DNA of 64,000 nt. Source: Minicystis rosea (lineage in GTDB: Bacteria; Myxococcota_A; Polyangia; Polyangiales; Polyangiaceae). Shown piece by piece: positions 17,438-26,202 of the stretch; the stretch's first letter is position 1; every line of letters starts with the position of its first letter. The notes under the pieces were generated by a model that searched no databases, was not told where the DNA came from, and was given only the letters and a program-made list of their open reading frames with translations. The DNA is taken from NCBI GenBank assembly GCA_001931535.1, contig CP016211.1, forward strand, positions 1,206,501 through 1,270,500, read 5' to 3'. The translations under genes were made by a program, and so were the position numbers.

Positions 17438-19933
17438 TCAGCGGCTCACCCTCTCGACGATGGCGAGCAGCTCGTCGACGCGATGCATGCAGGTGTGTCG
17501 TCCGAGCAGCGTCCAGCGGCCATGCTCGGCCATCGCGGCGGCTGCGCTGGGCGCGTCGAGCAGGTCCGACAAGTGCCGGCGCATCTCCGCTCCATCGCGC
17601 GCGACGAGGTAATCGCGGCCCACCTCGAAGACGCTCTCGGTGTCGTGCCACGGGCCGCAGACGAGCGGGACGCCGCAGGCGAGCGCTTCGAACGGGCGCA
17701 CGGTGGGGATGCCGGGGAGCGCGTCGACGTACGGCCGGCGCGGCACGTGGATGGTCAATCGCGCACGCGCGAGCATGCGCGGCACACGATGGTTGGGGAG
17801 ATATCCACCGTACGCGACGCCGGCGCGCGAAAGGGCAGCGAGCGCGCTTTCCGGATAACGAACTCCATAGAACACGGCGCGCAGCCCGAGATCTCGCACC
17901 GGCCCCAAGAGCAGCTCGTCGAGCTCGGCCGTGCGCGCGCCCTCGCCGTAGTTGCCGATCCAGACGAGATCGAGATCCTTCGGGACCTCGTGCGGATAGA
18001 ACGTGCTGGTGTCCGCAGCTTGGTGCCAGACGAAGGCGCGCCGCGTCCAACCGTTCGCGAGATAGCGCTCGGCTACCGATCGACCAAAGGCGAGCACGCC
18101 GTCGTACGCCGAAAGATCGAGGCTCGCGATGGAGTCCGGATCCGTGGCCGATCGATGGTACGTGTCGTGGAAGAAGAGCCGATAGGAGCCCGCGCGGGCC
18201 CGGTGCTCGCCGATGCGGCGAATCAGGTCCGGATCGTTCCATTCGTGGACGAGGACGAGGTCGGCGCCGGAGAGCGCGGCCTCCAGATCGAGGGCGCCGG
18301 GCCGGTAGCGTTCGGGCTCGATCGCCGGGAAGGCCGCGTGGAGCTCCTCGAGGAGGCCGGCGCCATGATCGGAGACGAGGTTCTTGAGGCTCCACGCGTC
18401 CTCGGGCTCGAAGACGCGGACCTCGTGGCCGCGGGCGTCGAGCTCGGTGACGACGCCGCGGAGAAAGTGAGCGTTGCCGTGGTTCCAGTCGGAGATGATC
18501 GAGTGACAGAAGATGACGACGCGCATGCGGTCCTCACGTGCGCGAGCCCTCGCGCGGATGCGCGGCGGGCGGCGTCGTGCCGACTTCCAACCGTCGCACC
18601 TGCGTAATCGATGCCGGAGGTCGCGGCGCCGTGGTGGTCTCGGGCGCCGGTGACGCGACGGGCATCGGCGGAGCCATCGTGAGCGATGGGGGCGGGGGAG
18701 CCGCAGCGGGACGGCGAGCGACGGTGGTCTCTCCGACGGTGAGAGCCGCGCGCGCGATGCCGGCGGCGCGCTGGAGGCCGGTCGCTCCCCCGGCGTGAGG
18801 CTTCGCGGCGGCGCGAGGGCCGGTGGGCGCTGCGTCGGTGTGCGGAGCGTTGGACGCGCGAGGACCTCTTCGTAGAGCGCGAGGTACGCGAGCCCCATGC
18901 GATCGGACGAGTATTCGCGGGCGCGGAGCCGCGCGCGATCGCCGAGCGCCGCGCGCACGCCCGGGTTGCCGGCGAGGCCGGCGAGCGCGCGCTGCAGATC
19001 GAGCGGATCCCCCGGATCGACGAAGAGCGCGGCGCCGCCCCAGAGCTCGCGCAGGCTGGGGATGTCGCCGAGCACGAGCGCACATCCCGAGCATGCGGCC
19101 TCGAGGATCGAGAGACCGAAGGGCTCGTGCCGCGCCGGCGCCGCGTAGACTGCAGCGCGGGCGAGCGTGTCGGCGAGCGCGTTCTCGCCGAGCGCGCCGA
19201 GGTCGTCGAGATCGGGCAGCGGACGGCGCGCGCTGCTCCCCGCGATCTCGTGGCCGGCGACGCGCACCGGCCAAGGCAGCGCGCGGGCCACCGCAGAGAG
19301 CGCGGCGATGTTCTCGGCCTGATCCCAGACGCGACCGATGCTGAGGATCGTCTCCTCTTTCACGGCCGCGGGCCGAAAGCGATCGGGCTCGCAGCCATTC
19401 GCGATCACCCGCGCGCGCGGGTGCGGGCCATGATGCCGAACGATGGTGTCGAGCATCGCCCGCGTGGGCGCGCAGAGCGCGGTGGCCGCCGCCATCCCGG
19501 CTGCGACCTCGCGGCGATACCGATCGAAGCGCGGCGGCGCGGGGCGGCCCTCCACGGCCTCGAACCACGAGAGCACGGAGGTGTGCGCGGCGACGATCTT
19601 GGGCGCGCGGAAGGGGAGGGCGCCGTGCGCATAACCATTGAGGTGAACCACGTCGGGGCGGGTGCGGTCCTCGATTTCGAGGAGCCACGCGCCGGCGCGG
19701 GCCACGTCCTCCCAAGGATCATCCATCCACTCGAGGCGATAACTGCTCTCGTGCAACGCCAGATCGGGGAGCTGCCCCAGCGCGCTGCGTTGGGCCACCG
19801 ACAAGGGCCCTCCCATGATGGCGAGCACCACGCGCGCCCCGCGGCTCACGAGCGCGCGGGACAGCGCGAGCGCATGGGAAAAGATGCCGCCGGAGGCGTC
19901 CGCCGACAGGAGCACGGTGCGCCGATCGCCCAT
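17438..19933 (-). CDS. Tandem glycosyltransferase reading frame: GT4 domain plus CgeB-like domain (probably two genes)
   Basis: One open frame of 831 residues. Residues 1-360 are a GT4 enzyme (HEPFGLSILEAACSGCALVL is its E-x7-E site); residues 470-831, from MRVVIFCHSIISDWNHGNAH, are a CgeB-like enzyme with PTVRPFEALACGVPLVCGP. The ~110-residue joint in this frame is Arg/Pro-rich junk. In another frame the same DNA reads a natural Ala/Thr/Pro tail (ASNAPHTDAAPTGP ... RRLEVGTTPPAAHPREGSRT, stop 18534-18536), and seven bases later ATG 18526 with GAGGA upstream begins the second enzyme. The likely truth is two genes, ~19933-18534 (one base missing near 18855) and 18526-17438. Both would act in the cytoplasm with the product at 16288. 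Confidence 0.8.
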   Translation of the reverse strand: MGDRRTVLLSADASGGIFSHALALSRALVSRGARVVLAIMGGPLSVAQRSALGQLPDLALHESSYRLEWMDDPWEDVARAGAWLLEIEDRTRPDVVHLNGYAHGALPFRAPKIVAAHTSVLSWFEAVEGRPAPPRFDRYRREVAAGMAAATALCAPTRAMLDTIVRHHGPHPRARVIANGCEPDRFRPAAVKEETILSIGRVWDQAENIAALSAVARALPWPVRVAGHEIAGSSARRPLPDLDDLGALGENALADTLARAAVYAAPARHEPFGLSILEAACSGCALVLGDIPSLRELWGGAALFVDPGDPLDLQRALAGLAGNPGVRAALGDRARLRAREYSSDRMGLAYLALYEEVLARPTLRTPTQRPPALAPPRSLTPGERPASSAPPASRARLSPSERPPSLAVPLRLPRPHRSRWLRRCPSRHRRPRPPRRRDLRHRLRRCDGWKSARRRPPRIRARARAREDRMRVVIFCHSIISDWNHGNAHFLRGVVTELDARGHEVRVFEPEDAWSLKNLVSDHGAGLLEELHAAFPAIEPERYRPGALDLEAALSGADLVLVHEWNDPDLIRRIGEHRARAGSYRLFFHDTYHRSATDPDSIASLDLSAYDGVLAFGRSVAERYLANGWTRRAFVWHQAADTSTFYPHEVPKDLDLVWIGNYGEGARTAELDELLLGPVRDLGLRAVFYGVRYPESALAALSRAGVAYGGYLPNHRVPRMLARARLTIHVPRRPYVDALPGIPTVRPFEALACGVPLVCGPWHDTESVFEVGRDYLVARDGAEMRRHLSDLLDAPSAAAAMAEHGRWTLLGRHTCMHRVDELLAIVERVSR

Positions 19934-20185
19934 GATTCACCCTTCCATCGAGGCGCCCTCGGTGTCCGAGGGCGGAGAATGGGCATGACGGCGGTGAACG
20001 TCGAAGTCTGCTCTGCGCCCCGACATGGCTTTGCAGATTCGATGTCTCCCCGTCGAGGCCTCGACGGTCGTCTCGCGACGGACCGGCGCGTCGATACCCA
20101 CCCTCCGCCGGACACCGATGGATTCGCCGTCTGGAGATTGGGAATCAGGGCGGCGCGGGGCGGAGGGCGTGGGGCTCTTCGGATC
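19934..20185. other. Non-coding upstream region of the glycosyltransferase operon
   Basis: About 250 bases with no supported gene; it should contain the promoter of the minus-strand operon and continues into the epimerase remnant. Confidence 0.45.
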
Positions 20186-20275
20186 TCCGATCCAGTGTCC
20201 GCGGCGCAACGGCTCGTCGGCGGAGCCTCGGCCGATGAGGCCGTTGCCACCCGCGATCAAGACGTGCTCGGACAA
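20186..20275 (-). pseudogene. N-terminal remnant of an NAD-dependent epimerase/dehydratase
   Basis: The frame starting at 20275 reads MSEHVLIAGGNGLIGRG and then SADEPLRRGHWIGDP. GGNGLIG is the GxxGxxG dinucleotide loop of SDR sugar-nucleotide epimerases, and DEPLRRGHWI fits the helix and second strand (usual form: VDALLRRGHEV). After ~30 residues similarity ends and the sequence becomes non-coding. A nucleotide-sugar enzyme fits the adjacent glycosyltransferases, so this is probably a deleted former member of that cluster. Confidence 0.5.
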
Positions 20276-20662
20276 GATACCCCCTCGTTTGCCTGCGGCG
20301 CGGGCGGATCCCCACCGGCGTGCCCAAGGCGCTCTCCTCGCCTCGCTGCGCGCGAGAGGGCGCGCAGCAGACGGCGTGAGTCACGCTCGGGCGAAGTATC
20401 ATGAGGTGTGCAGGCTCGCAAGTCACCGCACGTGGATTGCCATGGGGTGATTCAGTGTCTGCGTCCCTGCCGGAGAGGGATTGAGGCGATTCCGCATCTC
20501 CACCGCGCGATACGCCTGCTGCGCCGCGTCCATGGGAGATATGGATTCCGTCGGCCGAAAGGTCCGATCACGACGAACGGATCGAGCTTCATTTCCCGCC
20601 CACGGCGCGATCGCATGCCCGCGGAAGGCGGCGCTCTCGGCTCGGCGTCGCGCCCCAAATGC
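20276..20662. other. Region without recognisable gene
   Basis: Only incidental open frames with skewed composition are present. No promoter or RNA gene is recognised. Confidence 0.4.
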
Positions 20663-20703
20663 AAAAGGCCGCTCGACCTCGCGCGCTGCGCGAAGGAGCG
20701 GCC
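20663..20703 (-). terminator. Intrinsic terminator with T-tract (minus strand)
   Basis: GGCCGCTC at 20667-20674 pairs with GAGCGGCC at 20695-20702; on the minus strand the stem is followed by TTTTGC. This is one of few hairpins in the window with a T-run, and it sits downstream of the small minus-strand gene at 20850. Confidence 0.7.
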
Positions 20704-20710
20704 ATCACGT

Positions 20711-20845
20711 CACGTCGGAAACGACGTGTCCACCGTCCGGACGCATGACGTGCGCCCCAATGACGTGCGGCGCGCCGGAGCACGCCTTTCAGCCGCGGAG
20801 TGCGGCCTTCCCCCTATGGACGCGCCGTCGCTCGGGGCGACGGCG
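20711..20845. other. Cluster of perfect hairpins (possible structured RNA)
   Basis: CACGTCG-GAAA-CGACGTG (20711-20728; a GNRA tetraloop if transcribed from the plus strand) and CGCCGTCGC-TCGGG-GCGACGGCG (20823-20845, nine pairs) lie between the small gene at 20850 and the T-tract terminator at 20663. They could be a 3' UTR, an attenuator or a small RNA. No known RNA family is recognised. Confidence 0.35.
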
Positions 20846-20849
20846 GGCG

Positions 20850-21053
20850 TCAGTTCGCGCGCGAGAACATGGGGCGCGCCGTCCGGTTCTTGCGCCGGTC
20901 TTCTTCCAGCCCGCGCAGGACGGCGCGGACCAACTTGCGGGCATAGTTCCGATCACGCCCCTGACGGGGCGGGAGGCGGACGCCCAGCGCGAGCGCGAGG
21001 CGCTCGAGATTTTCGACCCTGGCTTCGTGCAAACAGTCCGCGTCGAGTTCCAT
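20850..21053 (-). CDS. Small conserved-looking hypothetical protein
   Basis: 67 residues: MELDADCLHEARVENLERLA, then LALGVRLPPRQGRDRNY and ARKLVRAVLRGLEEDRRKN. Composition (Leu/Arg/Ala helices, no low complexity) looks like a real small helical protein, and the 'NLERLALALGVRLPPR' layout resembles short helix-turn-helix-like myxobacterial proteins. No ribosome site is obvious. The intrinsic terminator 150 bases downstream supports transcription of this strand. Function unknown. Confidence 0.5.
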   Translation of the reverse strand: MELDADCLHEARVENLERLALALGVRLPPRQGRDRNYARKLVRAVLRGLEEDRRKNRTARPMFSRAN

Positions 21054-21214
21054 TCGCGCGCGGACCTATAATCAAATGCACAGGGAGTGTCGATACCCTT
21101 GATGAAATCTTCGCACGAGGGCGGATGCCGCGAGCGGGCACGCCTCGCCGGTTCGGGCCTTGGGGACGTGGCAGCCGGAGGGCGACCGCCGTCGCCCGTG
21201 TGCAGGAGATGCTT

Positions 21215-22222
21215 TCAGACCTGGGCGAGCTCTTCGGCGAGGGCGCGGGCGCCGCGGACGCCGACGAGCGGATCGCGGACGACGGCGATGGGGATGGTGG
21301 CGAGCAGATCGCGGAAGCGCCCCTTGTCGAGGAAGCCTTCGAGGAAGATCTCGCGGCGCGCCGGGATGATGATGTTGCCGATGTTGCCGATGACGTAGAT
21401 GCCGCCCAGGGCGAGCTCGCGGAGCGCGATGTTGCCAGCCTCGGCGCCGTAGATGCGGGCGAAGAGATCGACCGCGAGGGCGGCCGGCCGGTGCGCGCGC
21501 GCGAGGCCGAGCTCGGCGATGACGGCGTTCCGATCGCCTTGGGCGAGCCGCGCGGCGATGTGGGCATTGGGCGCTTCGTCTTCGCGCGCGCTGAAGAAAT
21601 CGTGGATGGCGCCGAGCCCGGCGCCGGAGACGACGCGCTCGTAGCTCACGTGATCGGGGTGGCGCGCCGCGAGGAATTGCCAGAGCTCGACCTCGAGCGG
21701 TGATCGCGGCGCGAAGTCGGTGTGACCACCTTCGGTGGGCAAGGCGTGATAACGGCCCGAGGCCCACACCAAACGCGCTTCGCCGAGGCCGGTGCCCGCG
21801 GCGATGACGCCGATGTGCTCGCCCTTTCGCGCGGGCGCGGAGCCGGTGAGGAGCTCGATGTCCGCCGGGCCGACCTCGAGGCAACCGCGCGCGCCGACCA
21901 CGAGATCGTTGGCGAGGGCGACGCGCGGGATGCCGATGCGACGTTCGAGCGCGCGCTCGTCGAGCTTCCACGGCAGGTTGGTGATGCTGGCCGTGCCGTT
22001 GCGCACGGGGCCCGCCACGCCGAAGACCGCAGCGTACGGCGCCGCACCGCCCTGCTCCGCGAGGAAGGATTGGACGATCGGCTCGAGCCCCTCGTGATCC
22101 CCGCTCGGGACGATGGTCTCCGCGAGCGGCGCCTCCGCGTCGCGCGCATACAGCGCGAGCCGCGTGCGCGTGCCGCCCACGTCGCCGACGAGCACGGTCG
22201 TCCCCCAGTTCTTGTCGCTCAT
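21215..22222 (-). CDS. glk: Glucokinase
   Basis: 335 residues, the usual length of E. coli-type glucokinase, which phosphorylates glucose to glucose-6-phosphate with ATP in the cytosol. Motifs: VGDVGGTRTRLALY (phosphate loop), VFGVAGPV, LPWKLDE, ALANDLVVGARG (sugar and catalytic Asp region), AAGTGLGEARLVW, PTEGGHTDFAPRS, VSGAGLGAIHDF. Start ATG 22222 follows GGAGAGGGAGCC. No sugar transporter or regulator is adjacent, so it is probably a housekeeping enzyme; myxobacteria commonly use glucokinase because they lack a full PTS. Confidence 0.95.
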   Translation of the reverse strand: MSDKNWGTTVLVGDVGGTRTRLALYARDAEAPLAETIVPSGDHEGLEPIVQSFLAEQGGAAPYAAVFGVAGPVRNGTASITNLPWKLDERALERRIGIPRVALANDLVVGARGCLEVGPADIELLTGSAPARKGEHIGVIAAGTGLGEARLVWASGRYHALPTEGGHTDFAPRSPLEVELWQFLAARHPDHVSYERVVSGAGLGAIHDFFSAREDEAPNAHIAARLAQGDRNAVIAELGLARAHRPAALAVDLFARIYGAEAGNIALRELALGGIYVIGNIGNIIIPARREIFLEGFLDKGRFRDLLATIPIAVVRDPLVGVRGARALAEELAQV

Positions 22223-22399
22223 GGCTCCCTCTCCGCGGCCTTTCTGAGCCGGAACGAGGGGCGCATCAAGCCTTTCCGCGCGGCCCGGCGGAGATCGTGT
22301 GGTCGCGTCGCGTCGCGTCGCCTACGTGGCGCGCGTCACTTTCACGCGGCGATTCGCGTGGGGGCCCGGCGTCGAAGCGAGGCCGAGCGAGAGGGGCTG

Positions 22400-23005
22400 T
22401 CAGCCTCCGTGACCGTCCTTCGCGGGCGTGAAGCGCAGCGAATAGCTGACCGTGGTGGTCCCGCCTTTGGGCTTCAGGAAGTCGATACCTTCGAACACCT
22501 TGACCACGCACTCTTTGAAGTCTTTGCCCTTGAGCGCCGTGCGCGGGTGGGTCACCTGCGCCTTGCCTCCGGCTTTGTCGATGCGCAGATCGACGCCGAA
22601 ATCGCCCGTTTTCTTGGGGTCTTCGACGGAGGCGAAGCAGCGGCGGAACTCGTCGAAGTGCGGTTGCACCGAGCGCCGGATGGGCTCCTTCGTGACATCG
22701 TCGTTGGGCCCGCCGCCGATGTGCATGCCGATGTTGGCCACCTTCACGGCCGGGAGCGGCGCGCTCGCGGCGGCGCTCGCCGAAGGCGCAGGCTCCGCGG
22801 ACGGCGCGGCCGTGGGCTCCGCGGATGCGACGGTGGTGGGCGCGGCCGACGCGGTGGGCGCGGGCGCGGCGGACGGCGCCGGCGCAGCGGAGACCGCGGT
22901 CGCGGTGCTCGTGGCGGCGCCGCCTTCGGGGCTGGTCGCGGGCTGGGCGGAGCAGGCGGCGACGGCAAGAACGATCAACGCGGGAACGACAGGACGAGCG
23001 AGCAT
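22400..23005 (-). CDS. Lipoprotein with AgmX/PglI-type C-terminal domain
   Basis: 201 residues from ATG 23005. Signal peptide with lipobox AVAAC, an Ala/Pro/Ser/Thr-rich linker of ~75 residues, then a compact domain: IRRSVQPHFDEFRRCF, FGVDLRIDKAGGKAQVTHP, FKECVVKVFEGIDFLKPKGG, TVSYSLRF. This beta-alpha-beta pattern with one Cys near the start and one in the middle is the AgmX/PglI C-terminal domain, widespread in myxobacteria and distantly TonB-like. Role unknown; AgmX belongs to adventurous gliding motility. A second example is at 52107. Confidence 0.8.
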   Translation of the reverse strand: MLARPVVPALIVLAVAACSAQPATSPEGGAATSTATAVSAAPAPSAAPAPTASAAPTTVASAEPTAAPSAEPAPSASAAASAPLPAVKVANIGMHIGGGPNDDVTKEPIRRSVQPHFDEFRRCFASVEDPKKTGDFGVDLRIDKAGGKAQVTHPRTALKGKDFKECVVKVFEGIDFLKPKGGTTTVSYSLRFTPAKDGHGG

Positions 23006-23220
23006 GGCGGAGGGCGCGCACGCTGCCCGTTGCCGCGACGAATTGCAAGGGAACGGGCGCGCACGGCATCGCGGGCGCACCGAACGGCGCGGGACGAGCG
23101 CGCTCGGCGCGCATCTCGAGGGCGCGCTTCACCCGAAATCTCGCGATGTGCGGAGGAGCGACGCCGATCACGCCGCGCGCGGGATCGGCCGGCCATGGCT
23201 GGTCGTCGCGCCGGCGACGG

Positions 23221-23556
23221 TCAGCGATCTTCGTCGCGCGTCAGATGCGAATAGAGCTCCCAGAGCGCGATGCGCAGCGCCTGCTTGTCGGCGCGGGTGA
23301 GGCGCAGCACGCGGAGGTGCAGCGGCCCTTTGGGGTGAGAGATGGCGCGCTCGACATCCGTGGGATCGACGAGCGTGAGGATGTTCATCCGCCAGCGGTT
23401 CGCATCCGTGGAGGAGAAGGGGGTGGCCGAGCGGAGCGGCTCCAGGAAGGCAGCGACGGCCATCGCGGTGTTCTCGGGCTCGTCGCGCAGCACGAGGTCA
23501 CGGATGGCTTCCCCGAGCTTCACGCGCAGGCGGGCATGAGGACTTGAGCCTGGCAT
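23221..23556 (-). CDS. Hypothetical protein, 111 residues
   Basis: Start ATG 23556 (MPGSSPHARLRVKLGEAIRD). Helical and charged: ENTAMAVAAFLEPLRSATPF, a centre MNILTLVDPTDVERAISHPK and an end ADKQALRIALWELYSHLTRD. No signal peptide or known motif. Soluble cytoplasmic protein of unknown function; followed on the same strand by the AgmX-like lipoprotein gene after 215 bases. Confidence 0.65.
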   Translation of the reverse strand: MPGSSPHARLRVKLGEAIRDLVLRDEPENTAMAVAAFLEPLRSATPFSSTDANRWRMNILTLVDPTDVERAISHPKGPLHLRVLRLTRADKQALRIALWELYSHLTRDEDR

Positions 23557-23770
23557 GCCGAGCAGGATAAGCGCGCTCCGCCGCCGACGGGAGTGGCGAA
23601 TTGCGACACCCGTGTCGACGTCGCCTCCCGCTCGTGGCAAACGCATCGCCCCCATGCGGGGCGAGATCGATGAATCAGGCCAGATCGAACGGTCGCGCCG
23701 CCCGTCTCGGGGGAGCGCGACAGCGCCCGTCGCTCCAGGTCACGGCCCCATCCCAAGGTAAAACGCGTCC

Positions 23771-24403
23771 ATGATCCATGACCTCTCTTGTCGGCACCTC
23801 GCCGCGTCTGCGATGCTGCTCGGTTTGCTCTTTGCCACACCACGATGCGGCGACGTCGTCGTGAGCCAAGGTCTCTGCGCCAAGACGTGCGCCACCGCCG
23901 CGGACTGCTGCTCTCCCGGCGCCGAGGGCTGCCCGGGCGCCTATCCGCAAAACTTCGCCTGTGAAAAGGGGCTCTGCCGGGCGCCGGTCTGCGAGCAGGA
24001 CAGCGACTGCGAGATCACCGGCCTGAAGCTCGGCTGCCGCGCCGTGGATGGGAAGGTCGGCTGTGTCGTGCTCTGCGAGAAGGACGCTGATTGCTCGTCC
24101 TCTTCCCCCTCCGTCCTCGGCTCCCTGGGGACGTGCATCGGCACCTCCGACGACGGGGCGAAGATCTGCAAAGCGGAGCTCCCGCCCTGCACCTCGGACG
24201 CCGATTGCCTCGGCAACAACCGTTGCGTCGACGGCATCTGCGGTTGCGCGACCGACGCCGACTGCCCGGCCCAACGTCATTGCCAATCTGGGAGATGCGG
24301 TTGCGCCTCGGATGCGGAGTGCGGACCCAACCTCGATGCGTGCACGACCGACCCGGCGTTTGCGTATCCTCCATCGGCCTCGTCGACCTCTGGCAGCCAT
24401 TGA
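23771..24403 (+). CDS. Secreted Cys-rich protein
   Basis: 210 residues: signal sequence (LAASAMLLGLLFATPRC) and more than 20 Cys in patterns such as CATAADCCSPGAEGC, CEQDSDCEITGLKLGC, CTSDADCLGNNRCVDGICGC, typical of disulfide-stabilised exported myxobacterial proteins. Probably periplasmic or surface-located. A very strong hairpin starts four bases after the stop. Confidence 0.8.
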   Translation: MIHDLSCRHLAASAMLLGLLFATPRCGDVVVSQGLCAKTCATAADCCSPGAEGCPGAYPQNFACEKGLCRAPVCEQDSDCEITGLKLGCRAVDGKVGCVVLCEKDADCSSSSPSVLGSLGTCIGTSDDGAKICKAELPPCTSDADCLGNNRCVDGICGCATDADCPAQRHCQSGRCGCASDAECGPNLDACTTDPAFAYPPSASSTSGSH

Positions 24404-24407
24404 GCCT

Positions 24408-24446
24408 CGGTGCCGGGAGAGGAGCGTTGCTCTTCTCCCGGCGCCG
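24408..24446. terminator. Strong bidirectional hairpin terminator
   Basis: GCCGGGAGAGGAG (24412-24424) pairs with CTCTTCTCCCGGC (24430-24442) around CGTTG: 13 pairs with one wobble, extendable outward. It lies between convergent genes. Confidence 0.85.
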
Positions 24447-24499
24447 GCCAGGCCCGTGGAGCCCCACGCCCATTCGGCGCGATTCGCAGATATCGTATC

Positions 24500-26122
24500 T
24501 CAGCGCGGATACATGCGATTGAGATAGTCGGCCAGCGCGCCCGGCTCGAGGCCCGGCGCCCGAAAGGCGATGTAGCCGTCCGGTCGAACCAAGTAATGCC
24601 CCGGGCCTTCGAGGCCATAGCGCCGGTGGAGCACGCCGCTCTCGTCCACGAGCGCGCCTTGGTTACCGTTCGGCGGCGCGTGGCCGATGATGCGATGAAC
24701 GGCGGCGAACTCGGCGCCGCGGGCGGTGAGCGCGGCCAACATCGTTTCCGGAGCCGTCACGGCCCCTGCTTTGGGCCCACCGAAGACGAGGAGATGATGG
24801 GATGTTCCGCCGAGCCGATCGAGCAACATCCCTCCACCGGCCACCGGCCCATCGGGCGCGCGTGCGCCGGCCCGCGGTCCTTCGCGGAACGTGGCGTTCG
24901 CACCCTCGATGCGTTCGGCCACGATGGGGCTCTGCGGGTATTTGATGGCGAGCTGCGAGACGAAGCGGAAGGCTCGCCGGCGCAGCGCGTCCCGGCCGAG
25001 CACCTGAGGGATGACCACCGGCGCGAGCGCATTGCGCAGCGCCACGAGCAGGCGGCTCCGCGAGCTGGCGAAGGTGAAGAGACGATCGGTGAACGAAAGG
25101 AGCCTTTGCCCGACCGGATGGCGCTCCGCGTGATAGCTGTCGAGGAGCGCTTCGGGGGCGCGGCCGGCGACGACCAGCGCGAGCTTCCAACCGAGGTTCA
25201 CCGCATCTTGGATTCCCGTGTTCATTCCCTGGCCGCCCGCGGGGCTGTGGATGTGCGCCGCGTCGCCCGCGACGAAGAGCCTCCCTTCGCGATAGCGATC
25301 CACCCCGCGATGGTGCAGCCGAAAACGCGCGATCCAGCGCGGATCGCGGAGGCGCGCAGCGACCGGCGACATCCGATCGAGGAGCGTTTGGAGCTCGGGG
25401 AGCGTCGGCTCCGCGTCGGTGGCCTTTCCCGAGGTGCGCGTGGCGATGAGCCGATGAAATCCCGGCTCGCGGAAGGGGAAAGCCACGAGGAGCCCTTCGT
25501 CTCCGAGGAAGAAGGCGAGGTGGCCTTCGGGCATGTCCCAATCGATTGCGACGTCGGCGAGCACGAAGTCTTGTTCATAGGCCCCGCCCTCGAACCGGAG
25601 CCCCGCGCTCTTGCGCACCATGCTGTGCGCGCCGTCGCAGCCGACCACGTAGCGTGCCCGCACCTTTTCGATGGAGTCGTTGCGCCGCAGCTCGACGACG
25701 ACCCCGTCTTCGTCGACGCGAAGGGCCGTCGCCTCGACGCCGCGCTCGACGCGGCCGCCCTCGCGCTCGAGGTGCTGCCGGAGCACGTCCTCCGTCTCGG
25801 CCTGTGAGATGAAGAGGAGGAAAGGATACTGCGTGTCGTCGGCGCCGATGTCACCGAGCTCCGCCTCGAATGCCTTGCGGCGGCGCACGAAGAGCTCGAC
25901 GTGCATCCCCTCGCGCCCTCGCGCGACGAGCTCGCGGGCGGCGCCCCGCTTGGCGAGGTGCTCGAGCGTCCGCGCCTGCACGGCGAGCGCACGCGACTTG
26001 TCCGAGGCGACCGGCGCTTTGTCGATCACCCGACAGGCGACCCCACGCGCGAGAAGCTCGAGCCCGAGGGTCAGCCCGGTCGGCCCCGCGCCGATCACGA
26101 GCACGTCCGTGCGCTCTTCCAT
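24500..26122 (-). CDS. FAD-dependent aromatic-type monooxygenase
   Basis: 540 residues, class A flavoprotein hydroxylase of the PheA/PgaE type, which uses NAD(P)H and O2 to hydroxylate phenolic or polyketide substrates. FAD motifs are complete: VLVIGAGPTGLTLGLELLAR (N-terminal dinucleotide loop), YVVGCDGAHSMVRKSAG (DG motif), EGRLFVAGDAAHIHSPAGGQ (GD motif) followed by GMNTGIQDAVNLGWKLAL. A C-terminal thioredoxin-like region (MLLDRLGGTSHHLLVFGG ... VRPDGYIAFRAPG) matches the three-domain subfamily. It lies 80 bases after the SnoaL-like gene and downstream of an AraC regulator on the same strand, suggesting a small inducible oxidation unit. Substrate unknown. Confidence 0.92.
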   Translation of the reverse strand: MEERTDVLVIGAGPTGLTLGLELLARGVACRVIDKAPVASDKSRALAVQARTLEHLAKRGAARELVARGREGMHVELFVRRRKAFEAELGDIGADDTQYPFLLFISQAETEDVLRQHLEREGGRVERGVEATALRVDEDGVVVELRRNDSIEKVRARYVVGCDGAHSMVRKSAGLRFEGGAYEQDFVLADVAIDWDMPEGHLAFFLGDEGLLVAFPFREPGFHRLIATRTSGKATDAEPTLPELQTLLDRMSPVAARLRDPRWIARFRLHHRGVDRYREGRLFVAGDAAHIHSPAGGQGMNTGIQDAVNLGWKLALVVAGRAPEALLDSYHAERHPVGQRLLSFTDRLFTFASSRSRLLVALRNALAPVVIPQVLGRDALRRRAFRFVSQLAIKYPQSPIVAERIEGANATFREGPRAGARAPDGPVAGGGMLLDRLGGTSHHLLVFGGPKAGAVTAPETMLAALTARGAEFAAVHRIIGHAPPNGNQGALVDESGVLHRRYGLEGPGHYLVRPDGYIAFRAPGLEPGALADYLNRMYPR

Positions 26123-26202
26123 GCGCTCAGCATACCGCGCGAAGCCCGCCGCTCACCATTCAGCACGCCGCGCGATGTCGTTCGAGCGCCGCGGACGGTC
26201 CC

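Noticed and set aside
17263..18387. Plus-strand frames opposite the glycosyltransferase genes
   Set aside because: Antisense shadows with extreme Arg content; the minus frames carry family motifs.
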